Positions 5,199 through 5,941 of a DNA stretch of 5,941 nt are shown here, piece after piece. The notes under the pieces are model-generated. The model saw only the letters and a program-made list of their open reading frames with translations. It was not told the origin of the DNA and did not search any database. The translations under genes were made by a program, and so were the position numbers. The stretch covers positions 1 through 5,941 of the forward strand of contig JAHEAM010000253.1 of assembly GCA_024642765.1 (NCBI GenBank). Reading direction: 5' to 3'. Source of the DNA: Planctomycetaceae bacterium. GTDB taxonomy: Bacteria; Planctomycetota; Planctomycetia; Pirellulales; Pirellulaceae. The stretch's first letter is position 1. Each line of letters starts with the position of its first letter.

Positions 5199-5852
5199 AT
5201 GGAGATGAACCGCACCCTTCCGGCACTGACCGATCATCCACTCGATATCGTTCAGAACTCGTATGCCTCCCAGCAATACACACGCCAACGACAAATGACG
5301 TTGGGCGACATGTTGCTCGAAAATCGAATTGTCTTTCTGCAAGGCGAGATTCATACAGGCAATGCCAACGAATTGGTAATGAAGCTCCTTTATCTGCAGA
5401 GCGATAACAAGAACAAAGACATCCACTTCTATATCAACTCGCCTGGTGGGGATGTGATTGCGACGCTGGCGATTTACGATGTTATGCAGATTTTGAGCTG
5501 TTCGGTTGCCACCTATTGTGTGGGACAAGCTGCGAGTGGCGCCGCCGTTTTGTTGGCTGGCGGAACAAAAGGCAAACGCTTCGCTCTTCCCAATTCACGC
5601 GTCATGATCCATCAGCCTTTTGGTGGCGTGTCGGGCCAAGTCAGCGATATTGAGATTCAAGCTGCTGAGATATTGCGAAACCGCCACGTCCTCAATGAAA
5701 TTTTGGCGACTCATACGGGAAAAACGGCTGAAACCGTCGAACGGGACATGGACCGTGACTTGTTTCTCACGGCTCAATCTGCAAAAGAATACGGCTTGGT
5801 GGACGAAATCACTGTGAAGCAAACTGTCGAAAAAGCGGATGACGACATTTAA
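5199..5852 (+). CDS. clpP: ATP-dependent Clp protease proteolytic subunit
   Basis: A 217-residue serine peptidase subunit (family S14) that forms the 14-mer barrel served by the ClpX or ClpC/ClpA unfoldases in the cytoplasm. The triad is complete: Ser113 in GQAASGAAVLL, His138 in VMIHQP, and Asp187 in DMDRDLFL, matching Ser98, His123 and Asp172 of the S. aureus protein with a constant offset of 15. The oxyanion/strand segment YINSPGGDV (78-86) and the glycine-rich handle region (FGGVSGQVSDIEIQA, 141-155) are typical. The 15 extra N-terminal residues (MEMNRTLPALTDHPL) are probably a propeptide. The residues after the catalytic Ser are Gly-Ala instead of the common Met-Gly, as in variants of the ClpP2 type. 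The gene follows tig, a classic neighbour, but beyond a strong terminator and a 340-nt gap, so it likely has its own promoter. Many planctomycetes carry two ClpP genes; a partner may lie past the right edge. Confidence 0.97.
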   Translation: MEMNRTLPALTDHPLDIVQNSYASQQYTRQRQMTLGDMLLENRIVFLQGEIHTGNANELVMKLLYLQSDNKNKDIHFYINSPGGDVIATLAIYDVMQILSCSVATYCVGQAASGAAVLLAGGTKGKRFALPNSRVMIHQPFGGVSGQVSDIEIQAAEILRNRHVLNEILATHTGKTAETVERDMDRDLFLTAQSAKEYGLVDEITVKQTVEKADDDI

Positions 5853-5860
5853 CAATTCGT

Positions 5861-5885
5861 TAGCTCGTTAAAAAACTCGCAGCTA
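5861..5885 (+). other. Small inverted repeat after clpP
   Basis: TAGCT-CG (5861-5867) can pair with CG-c-AGCTA (5878-5885), 7 bp with one bulged base, starting 9 nt after the clpP stop. No T tract follows on the plus strand, so it is not a standard terminator and clpP transcription may continue to the right. GGAG at 5927-5930 near the edge might be the ribosome site of a next gene, but no start codon is seen inside the window. Confidence 0.22.
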
Positions 5886-5941
5886 TCGATCCAATCAAAA
5901 TTTAAGAAAAAATCAAACTCAATTTTGGAGCTCATTTCATC

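Noticed and set aside
5858..5890. CIRCE-like (HrcA operator) element after clpP
   Set aside because: The arms TAGCTCG and CGCAGCTA differ from the conserved TTAGCACTC / GAGTGCTAA arms, and the position is downstream of the gene.

Overview
The window looks like ordinary chromosome of a planctomycete, most likely a Pirellulaceae-type organism. This is inferred from three things: an ECF-type sigma factor gene directly after an FHA-domain gene; the trigger factor - ClpP order beside a tRNA gene, with weak or missing Shine-Dalgarno sequences on some genes; and wide AT-leaning intergenic spaces with near-balanced coding GC. The lineage call is family-level pattern recognition, not a search result.

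Left half, minus strand. An FHA-domain protein (2401-1559) is followed after 29 nt by an ECF-like sigma-70 factor (1529-879). After a further 227 nt comes a possible small single-pass membrane protein (651-247). The first codons of another minus-strand gene may run off the left edge (61-1). The first two genes almost certainly share a transcript. They suggest a phosphothreonine-reading signalling module coupled to transcription initiation. The membrane protein may or may not belong to it.

Centre. A tRNA-Gly(GCC) gene (2610-2682) is transcribed divergently from the FHA gene, with a good -35/-10 pair just upstream. About 590 nt without a convincing gene follow. This stretch carries several hairpins and, near its right end, a structured leader ahead of trigger factor.

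Right half, plus strand. Trigger factor (tig, 3271-4755) ends in a strong intrinsic terminator. About 340 nt later comes an ATP-dependent Clp protease proteolytic subunit (clpP, 5199-5852) with a complete Ser-His-Asp triad and a strong ribosome binding site. Together they cover folding of nascent chains at the ribosome and removal of proteins by the Clp machinery. The terminator and separate leaders suggest that tig and clpP are not one simple operon here. The next gene lies beyond the right edge.

I see no CRISPR array, insertion sequence, phage gene or obvious novel defence system. The most interesting items are the FHA-ECF pair, the competing hairpins in the tig leader, and the apparently eroded prolyl-isomerase site of this trigger factor.
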